64,000 nt of DNA. Origin: Streptomyces himalayensis subsp. himalayensis. GTDB taxonomy: Bacteria > Actinomycetota > Actinomycetes > Streptomycetales > Streptomycetaceae. Of this stretch, positions 8,187 to 18,333 are shown one piece after another (the stretch's first letter is position 1; each line of letters opens with the position of its first letter). A program made the position numbers and the translations under genes. The stretch lies in NCBI RefSeq assembly GCF_013778455.1, contig NZ_JACEHE010000001.1, forward strand, positions 186,001-250,000. The letters are read 5' to 3'. A model generated the notes under the pieces. That model did not search any database. It was not told where the DNA came from and saw only the letters and a list, made by a program, of their open reading frames with translations.

Positions 8187-8939
8187 ATGCACAGCACACT
8201 CTTCGCGCACGTCCCGGTGGAGTCCACCGACCGGTACACGCTGCAGAACCCTCAGCTGCTCAAGGTCGACGTGAACCGGGGAACCGGAGCCATCCTCGCC
8301 CGGCAGGGCGCGATGGTCGCCTTCGAGGGCCAGATCGAGTTCGACAGCCAGTACCGCAGCAGGAGCTGGCGCAACGTCGAGCGGATGACCAACGAGCGAC
8401 TTGAACTGATGCGCTGCAAAGGCAACGGGAACGTCTACCTTGCCAACTTCGCGCAGCACATCCATGTCATGGAGGTCGGCCAGGGCATCACGGTCGACAG
8501 CTCCTCCGTCCTCGCCTTCGACGGAACGCTCGGCGTCGGCATCGTCGCCGTGGACAGCGCCGTCGGCGTCGCCTCGGCGGGCGCGTACAACCTGGAGCTG
8601 ACCGGAGCGGGCAAGGTCGCCCTGCTGACCTCCGGCGAGCCGCTCGTCCTGGAGGTCACCCCGGACCGCAATGTCTGCGCGGACGCCGACGCGGTGATCG
8701 CCTGGTCCACCTCGCTGCACACGCAGATGCAGGCGCCGACCTCGACCTCCGCCGTCTGGCGCCGCAGGGGCTCGACCGGTGAGGGCTGGGAGATGCAGTT
8801 CCAGGGCCATGGCCACGTGCTCGTCCAGCCGAGCGAGCTGCTGCCTCCGCAGCATCTGCGGAGCTCCGGCCTCCTCGGCCAGTTCGGCATGGGCGGCGGC
8901 GGGCTGCGGGGCAACTCCCTGGGCGGCAACCGCAGCTGA
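8187..8939 (+). CDS. AIM24 family protein (third of three)
   Basis: A 250-residue AIM24/DUF124 protein, ATG 8187 behind GAGAGGAG, 11 bases after the previous gene. It shows the same sandwich signatures (ILARQGAMVAFEGQIEF, LMRCKGNGNVYLAN, GKVALLTSGEP, GHVLVQPSE) and a Gly/Leu-rich tail of about 25 residues that the other two lack. It ends the operon just before a bidirectional terminator. Confidence 0.85.
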   Translation: MHSTLFAHVPVESTDRYTLQNPQLLKVDVNRGTGAILARQGAMVAFEGQIEFDSQYRSRSWRNVERMTNERLELMRCKGNGNVYLANFAQHIHVMEVGQGITVDSSSVLAFDGTLGVGIVAVDSAVGVASAGAYNLELTGAGKVALLTSGEPLVLEVTPDRNVCADADAVIAWSTSLHTQMQAPTSTSAVWRRRGSTGEGWEMQFQGHGHVLVQPSELLPPQHLRSSGLLGQFGMGGGGLRGNSLGGNRS

Positions 8940-8957
8940 CCGCGCGGACGGCCGCGA

Positions 8958-8990
8958 AAGGGGCGGCCCCGCTCGGCGGGACCGCCCCTT
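8958..8990. terminator. Bidirectional terminator between AIM24 and NUDIX genes
   Basis: A 9-bp stem AAGGGGCGG (8958-8966) / CCGCCCCTT (8982-8990), with further CCCG/CGGG pairing inside, sits between convergent genes 19 bases after the AIM24 stop. The A-start/T-end layout suits both directions. Confidence 0.7.
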
Positions 8991-9035
8991 CACCAGCCTC
9001 GTGGCGAACCGGCTGCAAGAGCCGGCTGCGAAGGC

Positions 9036-9560
9036 TCAGAGCCTTGCGCGGGTGGCCTTCACCAGGTGCACAACGGACTCGTCGGCGACGTCCGCCACCT
9101 CGTCGTATCCGAACCAGCGCAGGTCCAGCGACTCGTCGCTGATCGACTCGACCGCCCCCGCCGGGGCGAGCGCCGCGTACTGCACATCCAGATGCCAGGC
9201 ACAGGGCGTCAGATGCCGGTCCAGGCGCACCGGACCCCCGCCGAGCAGGCTCAGCCCGGCGATGCCCGACTCCTCGGTGGCCTCGCGCAGCGCCGCATCA
9301 GCGAGCGTCGCGTCGCCGGGCTCGCAGTGGCCGCCCATCTGCAGCCACTTGCGGATCTTCCCGTGGAGGGTGAGCAGCACGCGCTCGTGCTGGGGGTCGA
9401 TCACCAGGGCACTCCCGGTGATGTGCCCGGCTGAGCAGGCCTTCCACATCCCGTCCGGATACGTCTTCAGATGGTCGAGATACGCCTGGCGCAGCTCTGC
9501 CTGGTCCTCGTGGCTCTCGTAGCTCTCCAGTACGAGGACGGCGTCGTCGTGAAGGCTCAC
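9036..9560 (-). CDS. NUDIX hydrolase
   Basis: A 174-residue NUDIX-fold pyrophosphohydrolase. The full box GGHCEPGDATLADAALREAT followed by EESGI matches G-x5-E-x7-REUxEExGU, so the catalytic helix should be intact; the substrate, some nucleoside diphosphate linked to X, cannot be told. The GTG start at 9560 overlaps the stop codon of the upstream metalloprotease gene (GTGA), so the two are translationally coupled. An N-terminal helix region (about 45 residues) precedes the NUDIX core. Confidence 0.88.
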   Translation of the reverse strand: MSLHDDAVLVLESYESHEDQAELRQAYLDHLKTYPDGMWKACSAGHITGSALVIDPQHERVLLTLHGKIRKWLQMGGHCEPGDATLADAALREATEESGIAGLSLLGGGPVRLDRHLTPCAWHLDVQYAALAPAGAVESISDESLDLRWFGYDEVADVADESVVHLVKATRARL

Positions 9561-11035
9561 TTGCCGTCGTCGCCCTCGCTGTCGTCGCTGCCGGTGCCCT
9601 CGGGCTCGTCCTTCTTGACGCCTTCGGACTCGTCCTTCCGGAGGTTCGGCGCTTCGGAGGTGCCGCCCGCCGCCTCGCCGAGCATCTTGTCCAGCTCGGA
9701 GAAGTCCAGATGCTCGCGGTGCACGAAGCCGTCCGGATCGTCCAGGTCGGAGGCGGTCGGGAGCATGTCCGGGTGGGCCCACAGGCCGTCCCGGCCGTCG
9801 ACCCCGCGCGCGTCCGTCAGCGAGGCCCACAGGCGCGACGCGTCGCGCAGCCGGCGCGGACGCAGCTCGAGCCCGATCAGCGTCGCGAACGTCTGCTCGG
9901 CGGGACCGCCCGTCGCGCGGCGCCTGCGCAGCGTCTCGCGCAGCGCGTTCGCCGACGACAGACGCGGCTTGGCCGCCTCGTGCACCACGGCGTCCACCCA
10001 GCCCTCGACGAGCGCCAGCGCCGTCTCCAGACGGGCCAGCGCGGCCTTCTGCTCCGGGGTGTCCTCCGGCTGGAACATGCCCTGCTGGAGGGCGTCCTGC
10101 AGCTGCTCCGGGTTCTGCGGGTCGAGCTGGCCGACGACGTCCTCCAGCTTCGCCGTGTCGACCTTGATCCCGCGCGCGTACCCCTCGACGGCACCGAACA
10201 GGTGCGAGCGCAGCCAGGGCACATGCGCGAAGAGCCGCTGGTGGGCCGCCTCACGCAGCGCCAGATAGAGCCGGACCTCGTCCTTGGGAATGCCCAGGTC
10301 CTTGCCGAACGCCTCGATGTTCGCCGGCAGCAGCGCGGCCTTTCCGGCCGGGCCGAGCGGCAGGCCGATGTCGGTCGAACCGACGACCTCGCCCGCGAGC
10401 ACGCCCACGGCCTGCCCGATCTGCGTACCGAACATGGCGCCGCCCATGGAGCGCATCATGCCGAGCAGCGGGCCCGCCATGGCCTGCATCTCCTCGGGCA
10501 GTACATCGCCCATGGCCGCGCCGACGCGCTCGGCGACCGGGTCCACGAGGTCCTTCCACACCGGAAGGGTCGCCTCGACCCACTCGGCGCGGCTCCAGGC
10601 CAGCGCGGATCCCGCCCCTGACGGCAGTGACGTCACGCCGTCCAGCCACAGGTCGGCCAGGCGCACGGCCTCCTCGACGGCCGCGCGATCGGCGGGGCCG
10701 ACGCTCGCGTCCTTCGTGCCGTCGGGCGTGCCCTGGGAGACGGTCTGGCGGGCGATCTGCTTGGCCATGTCCCAGTTCACCGGGCCGCCCTCGTAGGAGA
10801 GCATCTGGCCAAGCTGCTGGAAGGCGGCGCCCAGGTCGGAGGGGTTCAGCGACCCGAACATCGCGGCGAACGGATTGTCCGCGCCGCCCGGACCGCCAGC
10901 TCCCGGCAGCCCTCCGAAACCGAAGGGGTTGGCAGGTCCCTGACCACCACCGCCCTGCTGGTCCTTCTTCTTGCCCTCGTCGCCGTTCTCCGGCTCCTCC
11001 GGCGGAAGGCCGAATCCGAATGGGGTGTCACTCAC
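9557..11035 (-). CDS. Zinc-dependent metalloprotease-like protein (Zincin_2/DUF2342 family)
   Basis: A 492-residue actinobacterial protein. Residues 1-60 are Gly/Pro-rich and disordered (FGFGG-type runs); the body is helical. The segment REAAHQRLFAHVPWL, about 290 residues in, occupies the place of the zincin active-site helix, though it reads REAAH rather than HExxH. The tail after about 450 is acidic (repeated SEG/PEG/DD). Start GTG 11035, giving VSDTPFGF, lies 8 bases after GAGGAA. It is divergent from the epimerase gene and coupled to the NUDIX gene. Substrate unknown. Confidence 0.8.
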   Translation of the reverse strand: MSDTPFGFGLPPEEPENGDEGKKKDQQGGGGQGPANPFGFGGLPGAGGPGGADNPFAAMFGSLNPSDLGAAFQQLGQMLSYEGGPVNWDMAKQIARQTVSQGTPDGTKDASVGPADRAAVEEAVRLADLWLDGVTSLPSGAGSALAWSRAEWVEATLPVWKDLVDPVAERVGAAMGDVLPEEMQAMAGPLLGMMRSMGGAMFGTQIGQAVGVLAGEVVGSTDIGLPLGPAGKAALLPANIEAFGKDLGIPKDEVRLYLALREAAHQRLFAHVPWLRSHLFGAVEGYARGIKVDTAKLEDVVGQLDPQNPEQLQDALQQGMFQPEDTPEQKAALARLETALALVEGWVDAVVHEAAKPRLSSANALRETLRRRRATGGPAEQTFATLIGLELRPRRLRDASRLWASLTDARGVDGRDGLWAHPDMLPTASDLDDPDGFVHREHLDFSELDKMLGEAAGGTSEAPNLRKDESEGVKKDEPEGTGSDDSEGDDGK

Positions 11036-11227
11036 GGGATTCCTCGGCTTGTTGGGCCGCCGGTACGACACCGGCGGCGGCTGCCCGAACTTCACCACCC
11101 AGCGTAGACACCATGACGGGATCGGGCCTCAGTGCTTCGCCGACGGGGGGCCTGCGGCAGGATGGATGCCACCTGGTACGTGCGCGTTATTCACGAACGT
11201 ACTGAAGACAACCGCTGGAGACGCCTG

Positions 11228-12391
11228 GTGAGTTCCCCAGATCCGCAGGTTCGCGCACCGCGAAACCCATCAACCCACCCGTCGCCCGGCCGCCACCCCT
11301 CAACGACGGCGCTTCGGGCCGGTGAGTCGACTGCCTCGCGCGGGCCCGTCGTGGCGGTCACCGGCGCCGCGTCCGGCGTCGGGGCGCTGCTGACCGAGCG
11401 TCTCGCCGCCAGCGACGAGATCAAGCAGGTCGTGGCCATCGACGAACGCCGCGGAGAGTGCGCGTCCGCCCAGTGGCACATCCTCGACGTACGGGACCCG
11501 GCGATCGCCGAGCGGCTGCGCGGAGCGGACGTCGTGGTGCACCTGGCCGTCGACCTGGACCTGGGGACGGACCCGGCCGCCCGTACCGCGTACAACGTGC
11601 GGGGCGCCCAGACCGTGCTGACCGCCGCGGCCGCAGCGGGCGTCCACCGTGTGGTGCTGTGCACCTCCGCCATGGTCTACGGGGCGCTGCCCGACAACGA
11701 GCTGCCGCTCTCCGAGGACGCGGAGCTGCGCGCCACCGCCGAGGGCACGGGCGTCGGCGACCTGCTCGAGATCGAGCGGCTCGCGCGACGAGCGCCGCGG
11801 GCACATCCCGGGCTCAACGTCACCGTGGTCAGACCCGCCGTCCTGGTCGGCGGTACTGACACCGCGCTCACCCGCTACTTCGAGTCACCCCGGCTCCTCG
11901 TCGTCGCCGGCTCCCACCCCGCGTGGCAGTTCTGCCACGTCGAGGACCTGTGCAGCGCCCTGGAGTACGCGGTGCTGGAGAAGGTCGACGGCGAGCTGGC
12001 CGTCGGCTGTGACGGATGGCTGGAACAGGAGGAGGTCGAGGAGCTCAGCGGGACCCGCCGCATGGAGCTGCCCTCCGCGGTCGCCCTCGGGGCCGCCGCC
12101 CGGCTGCACCGCATCGGGCTGACGCCGTCGCCGGCGGGCGACCTCGCGTACACGATGTACCCGTGGGTCGTCAGCGTCAGCCGGCTCCACGACGCCGGGT
12201 GGCGGCCGCAGTGGACCAACGAGGAGGTCCTCGCCGAGCTGCTCGGGGAGGTCGCCGGGCGGCACACCGTGGCCGGGCGGCGGCTTGGGCGCAAGGACGC
12301 GACCGCGGCGGGGGCGGCCGGGGCGACGGTGGCTCTGCTGGGGGCGGCGGCTGTGGTTCGGCGGGCTCGGAAGGCTCGGCGGCGCGGCTGA
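11228..12391 (+). CDS. NAD-dependent epimerase/dehydratase (extended SDR-like)
   Basis: A 387-residue protein with a Rossmann nucleotide loop TGAASGVG (about residues 45-52) in the first strand-helix, an aspartate-bearing second strand, the CTSAMVYG strand that carries the SDR serine and tyrosine, and a C-terminal Ala/Arg-rich segment that could be one membrane helix (AGAAGATVALLGAAAVV). The classical YxxxK pair is not obvious, so the protein may bind nucleotide without ordinary redox chemistry. GTG 11228 follows GGAGA. The first 35 residues look disordered. Confidence 0.8.
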   Translation: MSSPDPQVRAPRNPSTHPSPGRHPSTTALRAGESTASRGPVVAVTGAASGVGALLTERLAASDEIKQVVAIDERRGECASAQWHILDVRDPAIAERLRGADVVVHLAVDLDLGTDPAARTAYNVRGAQTVLTAAAAAGVHRVVLCTSAMVYGALPDNELPLSEDAELRATAEGTGVGDLLEIERLARRAPRAHPGLNVTVVRPAVLVGGTDTALTRYFESPRLLVVAGSHPAWQFCHVEDLCSALEYAVLEKVDGELAVGCDGWLEQEEVEELSGTRRMELPSAVALGAAARLHRIGLTPSPAGDLAYTMYPWVVSVSRLHDAGWRPQWTNEEVLAELLGEVAGRHTVAGRRLGRKDATAAGAAGATVALLGAAAVVRRARKARRRG

Positions 12392-12595
12392 GGGGCGCCG
12401 GGCTGCGCCCTGCCCTGTCCAGGGGGCCTCTCGCGCGCGGTGCCCGCCGTCGTGGGCTGCGTCCACCGCCCCCGGCAACGGCGGGGAGGTGCCTCCAGCC
12501 CTGTGGAACGCCTGCACACAGCGGAGCGGGAAGACTGTCCACAGCGCGTGCGGGGCGTCTGCCCGGCTGTGGGTGTTGTGCGGCACCATGGGGCT

Positions 12596-13054
12596 ATGGC
12601 ACCCACCTATGACCACCCCGGTGAGCAGGCCGGGCAGGATCCCATCCGGCTTCTTGCGCTTCGTGACAGTCCGCTTTCTGTCGACGAGGTCTTCCGGGCC
12701 GCCGGTGACGATGCCGCGGGTGGCACCGCGCTGTTCGTCGGGACGGTCCGCAACCACGACGGCGGCTCCGACGTGGACGCGCTCGGATACTCCTCCCATC
12801 CGACCGCCGAGGCGGAGATGCGCCGCATCGCGGAGAAGGTCGTCGCCGAGTACCCGGTACGTGCGCTCGCCGCCGTCCATCGCGTCGGCGACCTGCGGGT
12901 GGGCGACATCGCGGTGGTCGTCGCCGTGTCCTGCCCGCACCGGGCGGAGGCCTTCGAGGCGTGCCGCAAGTTGATCGACGATCTGAAGCACGAAGTTCCG
13001 ATCTGGAAGCATCAGAAGTTCTCGGACGGGACAGAGGAATGGGTGGGCGCGTAG
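12596..13054 (+). CDS. moaE: Molybdopterin synthase catalytic subunit MoaE
   Basis: A 152-residue MoaE. It converts precursor Z (cPMP) to molybdopterin together with the sulfur carrier MoaD. The family pattern is complete: GGTALFVGTVRNHDGG, LGYSSHPTAEAEM, the HRVGDLRVGDIAVVVAVSCPHR core, and the C-terminal KHEVPIWKHQKF with the active-site lysines. ATG 12596 is the start. The upstream 204 bases hold no gene; no moaD neighbour is visible, so the partner is encoded elsewhere. Confidence 0.92.
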   Translation: MAPTYDHPGEQAGQDPIRLLALRDSPLSVDEVFRAAGDDAAGGTALFVGTVRNHDGGSDVDALGYSSHPTAEAEMRRIAEKVVAEYPVRALAAVHRVGDLRVGDIAVVVAVSCPHRAEAFEACRKLIDDLKHEVPIWKHQKFSDGTEEWVGA

Positions 13055-13215
13055 CGCCGTCGTCGACGGTTGGGTGCCAGGCGCCAGGCCGACGTGCCTA
13101 CTTGCCGAAAAACATTCCAGTTGCGTAACCGCACCCCTGCCGTGAGCGTTGACGGTGCGGATGGTTAATCTGCTGATCAGTCAGTTGCGGTCGCTTGTGG
13201 GGTTGGGAGGACGGC

Positions 13216-13383
13216 ATGGCGGCGCTCGCGTGGTTGCTGATTCCGCTTGTGGCCGCGATCGGCGCGGGCGTGTGGGGCAGCTGGGCCACCAGGCACCGCG
13301 GAGCGGGGGACGGCCCGGAGCTCGCCGGCTATGAGCGCTTCCGCGAGGCGATGGAGAGGTCCCACGGCACCGACGCGGCCTGA
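13216..13383 (+). CDS. Small single-pass membrane protein, hypothetical
   Basis: A 55-residue product, ATG 13216 with GGGAGGACGGC just upstream. Residues 3-20 (LAWLLIPLVAAIGAGVWG) form one transmembrane helix; the rest is a short hydrophilic tail, giving a tail-in-cytoplasm bitopic protein. I recognise no family. Its stop codon runs straight into the 47-bp tandem repeat, and the PDZ protease gene follows on the same strand. Confidence 0.65.
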   Translation: MAALAWLLIPLVAAIGAGVWGSWATRHRGAGDGPELAGYERFREAMERSHGTDAA

Positions 13384-13485
13384 CCCGTCCCCGGGCCACG
13401 TACGGACGGCCCGGGCAGTGCACTGACAGACCCGTCCCCGGGCCACGTACGGACGGCCCGGGCAGTGCACTGACAGACCCGTCCC
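13382..13485. repeat. 47-bp tandem repeat with hairpins, starting at a stop codon
   Basis: Two complete 47-bp copies (13382-13428, 13429-13475) and the first 10 bases of a third (13476-13485). Each copy contains CCGGGCC and GGCCCGG arms with a 10-base loop, so the RNA would form two tandem hairpins. They lie between the small membrane protein and the PDZ protease gene and may act as a double terminator or stabiliser. The first copy begins inside the TGA of the upstream gene. Confidence 0.85.
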
Positions 13486-13498
13486 GTACTGTCGTTCC

Positions 13499-14590
13499 AT
13501 GCCACGCCGCACTGCGACGATGCTCGCCTCCACTCTGATGCTGATCGCGCTGCTCTGCGCAGGCGTGCTCATCCAAGTGCCCTACTCGGAGATGACGCCG
13601 GGCCCCACGGTGAACACGCTCGGCGATCACGACGGCGAGCCGGTGCTGCAGATTTCCGGCCACAAGACCTACCCGACGACCGGCCACCTCAACATGACGA
13701 CGGTCAGGGTCACCAGCGCCGACTACAACATGAACCTGGTCCAGGCCGTCTACGGCTGGCTGGCACACGACAGCAAGATGGTTCCGCACGAGACCCTCTA
13801 CCCGGACGGCAAGACCGAGGAGCAGTCGACCCAGGAGAACGCCGAGGAGTTCAGCCAGTCCCAGGAGAGCGCCAAGGTCGCCGCCCTGAAGGAGCTGGAT
13901 GTCCCCGTGAGGTCGTGGGTGATCGTCGAGTCGGTGCTCAAGAACAGTCCGGCCGTCGGCAAGCTCCACGCGGGCGACGTCATCAAGGCCGTGGACGGCA
14001 CGAGTGTCAAGGAGCCGCAGGACGTCGCGGACCTCGTCACCAAGCACAAGCCCGGCGAGAACGTCGTCTTCACCGTCGTCCCCGCCAAGGAGCAGGCCGC
14101 TGCCGAGAAGGAGGGCAAGGAGGCGACCCGCACCCAGAAGATCACGATCACCACAAAGAAGGCGGACGACGGTGACCGCGCGATCGTCGGCATCCAGGCC
14201 GGAACCGATCACACGTTTCCGTTCACCATCGACATCAAGCTCGCCGATGTGGGCGGCCCGAGCGCCGGTCTGATGTTCGCCCTCGGCATCGTCGACAAGC
14301 TCACGCCGGACAGTCTCACCGGCGGCAAGTTCGTCGCAGGCACCGGCACCATCGACGACAGCGGCAAGGTAGGCCCGATCGGCGGGATCGAAATGAAGAC
14401 GGTCGGCGCCCGCGACAAGGGCGCGCAGTACTTCCTGACCCCCAAGGACAACTGCGCGGCGGCCGCCAAGGAGGTCCCCGAGGGGCTCACGCTCGTCAAG
14501 GTCAACACCATCGACGATGCGCTGAACTCACTCGAGGACATCCGGGAGGGCAAGACGGCCGACCTGCCCCGGTGCACCACCAAGGGGTAG
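13499..14590 (+). CDS. PDZ and Lon-like (S16) membrane-anchored protease
   Basis: A 363-residue protein of the YlbL type. An N-terminal membrane helix (MLIALLCAGVLI) is followed by an extracytoplasmic domain, a PDZ domain around residues 130-200 (SPAVGKLHAGDVIKAVDG) and an S16 Lon-type proteolytic domain with serine in GGPSAGLMF and lysine in the GIEMKTVGARDKGA segment, the Ser-Lys dyad. The usual ATPase part of Lon is absent. Three cysteines remain in the mature part. The start at ATG 13499 has no clear Shine-Dalgarno sequence. Its substrate is unknown. Confidence 0.9.
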   Translation: MPRRTATMLASTLMLIALLCAGVLIQVPYSEMTPGPTVNTLGDHDGEPVLQISGHKTYPTTGHLNMTTVRVTSADYNMNLVQAVYGWLAHDSKMVPHETLYPDGKTEEQSTQENAEEFSQSQESAKVAALKELDVPVRSWVIVESVLKNSPAVGKLHAGDVIKAVDGTSVKEPQDVADLVTKHKPGENVVFTVVPAKEQAAAEKEGKEATRTQKITITTKKADDGDRAIVGIQAGTDHTFPFTIDIKLADVGGPSAGLMFALGIVDKLTPDSLTGGKFVAGTGTIDDSGKVGPIGGIEMKTVGARDKGAQYFLTPKDNCAAAAKEVPEGLTLVKVNTIDDALNSLEDIREGKTADLPRCTTKG

Positions 14591-14623
14591 CGCACGGGAG
14601 CCGGAACGAGGACTGCTCCTCGC

Positions 14624-15181
14624 CTACTCCTCGAAGGTCGCGACCAGCGCGTCGGCGAGGCCCGGCACCAGGTCGGAGCCCGTGAGCACCTCGGTCGACG
14701 AGTCCTTCTCGCGCAGCCGCAGCGCCGACTCGCGCTCCCCGTCGCGCAGCACCGCGACGGTCATCCGCACCTCCTGGCGCTCCGGATGCTCGGCGACCCA
14801 CTTCGCGAGCTGTGCCCCGTCCAGGCTGTCCGGTACGGAGGCCTCCGCGGACGACGGAAGCATCAGCCGCTCCACGGAGAGCGCACAGCCCACCACGGCG
14901 TCGGGCCATGCGATCGTGCCGAGGAACTCGTCCAACGGACTGTCCGCCGGAAGTTCGTCCTGCTCGATGGGGGTGAAGGCGCCGGTGGACGCGTCATCGG
15001 TGAGGCCGAGGCGCTCCGCGAGCCCCGGCTCCTGGGAGCGCAGCTGAGCGGTGTCGACGAGCGCGAACAGCCGGGCCGGCTGGTCCCAGCCGAGCCCTGC
15101 GACGTACTCGTCGATCTCGAGAACGGCACGGGTGAGCGGACCGGCCGCCATGGGGGTGCCTGAGGAGGCGGTGTTGGACAT
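14624..15181 (-). CDS. PPA1309-family protein, function unknown
   Basis: A 185-residue, acidic, soluble actinobacterial protein matching what I know as the PPA1309 family: a first helix ([33 protein letters not shown]), a middle [18 protein letters not shown] strand, and [24 protein letters not shown] 15181 is used; the ATG giving MAAGPLTRA, ten codons on, is possible. No catalytic motif is seen. It is convergent with the PDZ protease and divergent from the UPF0182 gene 68 bases away. Confidence 0.75.
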   Translation of the reverse strand: MSNTASSGTPMAAGPLTRAVLEIDEYVAGLGWDQPARLFALVDTAQLRSQEPGLAERLGLTDDASTGAFTPIEQDELPADSPLDEFLGTIAWPDAVVGCALSVERLMLPSSAEASVPDSLDGAQLAKWVAEHPERQEVRMTVAVLRDGERESALRLREKDSSTEVLTGSDLVPGLADALVATFEE

Positions 15182-15249
15182 GGTCACAATCCTGCCTCGT
15201 TCCACCCCGGAACCGGGAACTGAGTAAAGCATCAGTAAGTTGCATAGGT

Positions 15250-18200
15250 GTGGCCCGGCGATCGCGGGGCCGAGAGACCGACAGCGACTTCGAGGTGCGC
15301 ACCTTGGCTTTCCAGATGCCGGACCGCGGCGGAGGCCCGACAGGGCCGCGGATGAGAGTAGGCCGACCGTCCCGGCGTGTCCGGACTCTGCTGATGACAC
15401 TGGGCGTGCTGGCCGCCTTGGCCATGGCGTTCGTCATGTTCGCAGGGTTCTGGACGGACTGGCTCTGGTACCGGTCGGTGAAATACTCGTCCGTCTTCAC
15501 GACCACCCTGTGGACCAAGATCGGGCTGTTCTTCGTCTTCGGGCTGCTGATGGCCCTGGCCGTCGGCGTCAACGTATGGCTGGCACACCGGCTGCGGCCG
15601 CCGCTGAGCGCCATGTCGATGGAGCAGCAGAACCTCGACCGCTACCGCATGGGCATCGCCCCGTACAAGAAGTGGGTCCTGCTCTCGGTCGCCGCGCTGG
15701 TCGGGCTGATCGCGGGCGCCTCCGCGGCCGGGCAGTGGCGTATCTGGCTGATGTGGGTCAACGGCGTGCCCTTCGGCCAGAAGGACCCGCAGTTCAACCT
15801 CGATGTGTCGTTCTACGCGTTCGACCTGCCCTGGTACCGCTTCCTGCTGGGCTTCGGCTTCGCCGCCGCGGTGCTGTCGCTGATCGCCGCCGCCCTCACC
15901 CACTATCTGTACGGCGGGCTGCGCATCACCAGCCCGGGCGCGCGCGCAACGGCCGCCGCCACCGGCCATCTGTCGGTGCTGCTCGGCCTCTTCGTCGCGC
16001 TGAAGGCCGTGGCCTACTGGCTCGACCGGTACAGCCTGGCGGTGAAGTCCAGCGACTTCAAGGCCACGGACAACTGGACGGGCCTCAGGTACGTCGACGC
16101 CAACGCGTACCTGCCGGCCAAGACGATCCTGTTCTGCATCGCCGTGATCTGCGCGCTGCTGTTCTTCGCCACGCTGTGGCGGCGCACCTGGCAGCTTCCG
16201 TTGATCGGCTTCGGTCTGCTGGTGCTCTCCGCGATCCTCATCGGCGGGCTGTACCCGGCGATCGTGCAGCAGTTCCAGGTCAAGCCGAACGAGCAGGCCA
16301 AGGAGATCCCGTACATCGAGAAGAACATCGAGGCAACGCGCAAGGCGTACGGCATCGACGGCGTGAAGATCGACGGGATCTCGGGCACGGGCGACAACGG
16401 CAACGCCAAGGAGCAGCGCGATCAGGCCGATTCGGTCGCTAGCTACCGGCTGAACGACCCGAACGTGGTCTCGCCGACGTTCCAGCAGCTGGAACAGGAG
16501 CGGAAGTACTACCAGTTCCCGACCACGCTGGACATCGACCGGTACAACGGCCAGGACACGATCATCGGTCTGCGTGAGCTGAACCTCGACCGCGTCGACA
16601 AGAAGAACTGGATCAACCAGCACTTCATCTACACGCACGGGTACGGCGCCATCGCGGCCAAGGGCACCGAGATCCAGCAGGGTTCCGACGGCTCCCCGGC
16701 CTTCACCGAGCAGGGCCTGCCCACCTCCGGCACCTTCAACAAGGGCTACGAGCAGCGGATCTACTTCGGCGAGAAGACCACCCAGTACTCGATCGTGGGC
16801 GGGCCCCAGAAGGAGCTCGACTACGAGGAGGCGGGCGGCCAGAAGACGTACCAGTACCAGGGCAAGGGCGGCATTGACCTGTCGAACCCGCTGAACCGCG
16901 CCGCTTACGCGGCCGCCTTCAGCGAGCCGCAGATGCTTTACTCCGGTGCCATCGGCGAGGGATCGGAGATCCTCTACAACCGCACGCCCAAGGAGCGCGT
17001 CGAGGCGGTCGCGCCCTGGCTGACCATCGACGGTGACGCCTACCCGACCGTCATCGGCAAGCGGGTCGTGTGGGTCGTCGACGCGTACACCACCACGAAC
17101 GGCTATCCGTACGCATCGCGCACGACGCTCGGCACCACCACCACGGACGCGCTCACGGACGACGACAGCCAGCGCACGCTGGTCGCCCAGCAGAACCAGG
17201 TCAACTACATCCGCAACTCGGTGAAGGCGACCGTCGACGCCTACGACGGCACAGTCACCCTCTACACGTGGGACGAGAAGGACCCGGTCCTGAAGACGTG
17301 GAAGAACGCGTTCCCGGGCACGGTGAAGGCGAAGGCCGACATCCCGGCCGAGCTGAAGCAGCATCTGCGGTACCCGCAGGACCTGTTCAAGGTGCAGCGC
17401 GAGCAGCTGGGCGTCTACCACGTCACCAACGCCGACCAGTTCTACAACGCGAGTGACGTGTGGCAGGTACCGAACGACCCGACGAGCGGCGACCGCGTCG
17501 CCGTACCGCCGTACTACCTGTCGCTGAAGATGCCCGGCGACGACCAGCAGAGGTTCTCGCTGACGACCACCTTCACCCCGAGCGGACGGCCGAACCTGGC
17601 CGCGTACATGGCGGTGGACGCCGATGCGAACAGCGACCAGTACGGCACATTGCGGCTGCTCAGGATCACCGGCGAGTCCGAGGTCGACGGACCGGTGCAG
17701 TGGCAGAGCAAGTTGAGCTCGATCCCCGCGGTCCAGGAGTTCACGCGGAACGCGGAGACGTCGAAGTCGAACATGATCTTCGGCAATCTGCTCGCGGTGC
17801 CCATGGGCAACGGATTCCTGTACGTCGAACCGATCTATGTGCAGGGCAGCAACGCCGAGTATCCGCTGCTGAAGAAGGTCGCGGTGTCGTACGGAGGCAA
17901 GACCGCCTTCGAGGACACGCTCGACCAGGCGCTCAACAAGGTCTTCGGGGCCGAGGGAGCCACGCAGCCACCAGCCGAGGAACAGCCGGCCGAGCCGCCG
18001 ACATCGGAGAACCCGACGGTGCAGGAGGCGCTCGACGATGCGCAGAAGGCCTTCGAGGCCGGACAGGAAGCCCTCAAGAAGGGCGACTGGGAGGCGTACG
18101 GCCAGGCGCAGAAGGACCTCGAGGACGCGCTGAAGCGGGCGGAGGATGCTCAGTCCAGGACCGCTGACAAGCCGGGGGACACGTCGGGCGACAAGTCCGG

Positions 18201-18288
18201 TGAGACCTCGGGCGACCAGAGCAGCAGCCAGGACAGCAGCAGTAACGAGGCGGCCGGCGGCGGCCAGAGCAGCGACAGCACGACCTGA
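15250..18288 (+). CDS. UPF0182-family large membrane protein
   Basis: A 1012-residue protein. About seven transmembrane helices occupy residues 40-330 (for example [19 protein letters not shown] and [19 protein letters not shown]), followed by a large extracytoplasmic region of some 600 residues rich in aromatic and polar residues, and a disordered tail rich in Glu, Lys, Ser and Asp (from about 900). Length and layout fit UPF0182 of actinobacteria, whose function is not known. GTG 15250 is the start. A tRNA gene follows 45 bases after the stop. Confidence 0.9.
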   Translation: MARRSRGRETDSDFEVRTLAFQMPDRGGGPTGPRMRVGRPSRRVRTLLMTLGVLAALAMAFVMFAGFWTDWLWYRSVKYSSVFTTTLWTKIGLFFVFGLLMALAVGVNVWLAHRLRPPLSAMSMEQQNLDRYRMGIAPYKKWVLLSVAALVGLIAGASAAGQWRIWLMWVNGVPFGQKDPQFNLDVSFYAFDLPWYRFLLGFGFAAAVLSLIAAALTHYLYGGLRITSPGARATAAATGHLSVLLGLFVALKAVAYWLDRYSLAVKSSDFKATDNWTGLRYVDANAYLPAKTILFCIAVICALLFFATLWRRTWQLPLIGFGLLVLSAILIGGLYPAIVQQFQVKPNEQAKEIPYIEKNIEATRKAYGIDGVKIDGISGTGDNGNAKEQRDQADSVASYRLNDPNVVSPTFQQLEQERKYYQFPTTLDIDRYNGQDTIIGLRELNLDRVDKKNWINQHFIYTHGYGAIAAKGTEIQQGSDGSPAFTEQGLPTSGTFNKGYEQRIYFGEKTTQYSIVGGPQKELDYEEAGGQKTYQYQGKGGIDLSNPLNRAAYAAAFSEPQMLYSGAIGEGSEILYNRTPKERVEAVAPWLTIDGDAYPTVIGKRVVWVVDAYTTTNGYPYASRTTLGTTTTDALTDDDSQRTLVAQQNQVNYIRNSVKATVDAYDGTVTLYTWDEKDPVLKTWKNAFPGTVKAKADIPAELKQHLRYPQDLFKVQREQLGVYHVTNADQFYNASDVWQVPNDPTSGDRVAVPPYYLSLKMPGDDQQRFSLTTTFTPSGRPNLAAYMAVDADANSDQYGTLRLLRITGESEVDGPVQWQSKLSSIPAVQEFTRNAETSKSNMIFGNLLAVPMGNGFLYVEPIYVQGSNAEYPLLKKVAVSYGGKTAFEDTLDQALNKVFGAEGATQPPAEEQPAEPPTSENPTVQEALDDAQKAFEAGQEALKKGDWEAYGQAQKDLEDALKRAEDAQSRTADKPGDTSGDKSGETSGDQSSSQDSSSNEAAGGGQSSDSTT

Positions 18289-18333
18289 CCAGGGCGGCTC
18301 CGTCTCGCGTCGTGATACTGTTCCAGAACACGG

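Noticed and set aside
15232..17421. 729-codon minus-strand open frame opposite the UPF0182 gene
   Set aside because: The plus strand has clear membrane helices and family length; the antisense product is Val/Arg/Gly-rich without any motif.
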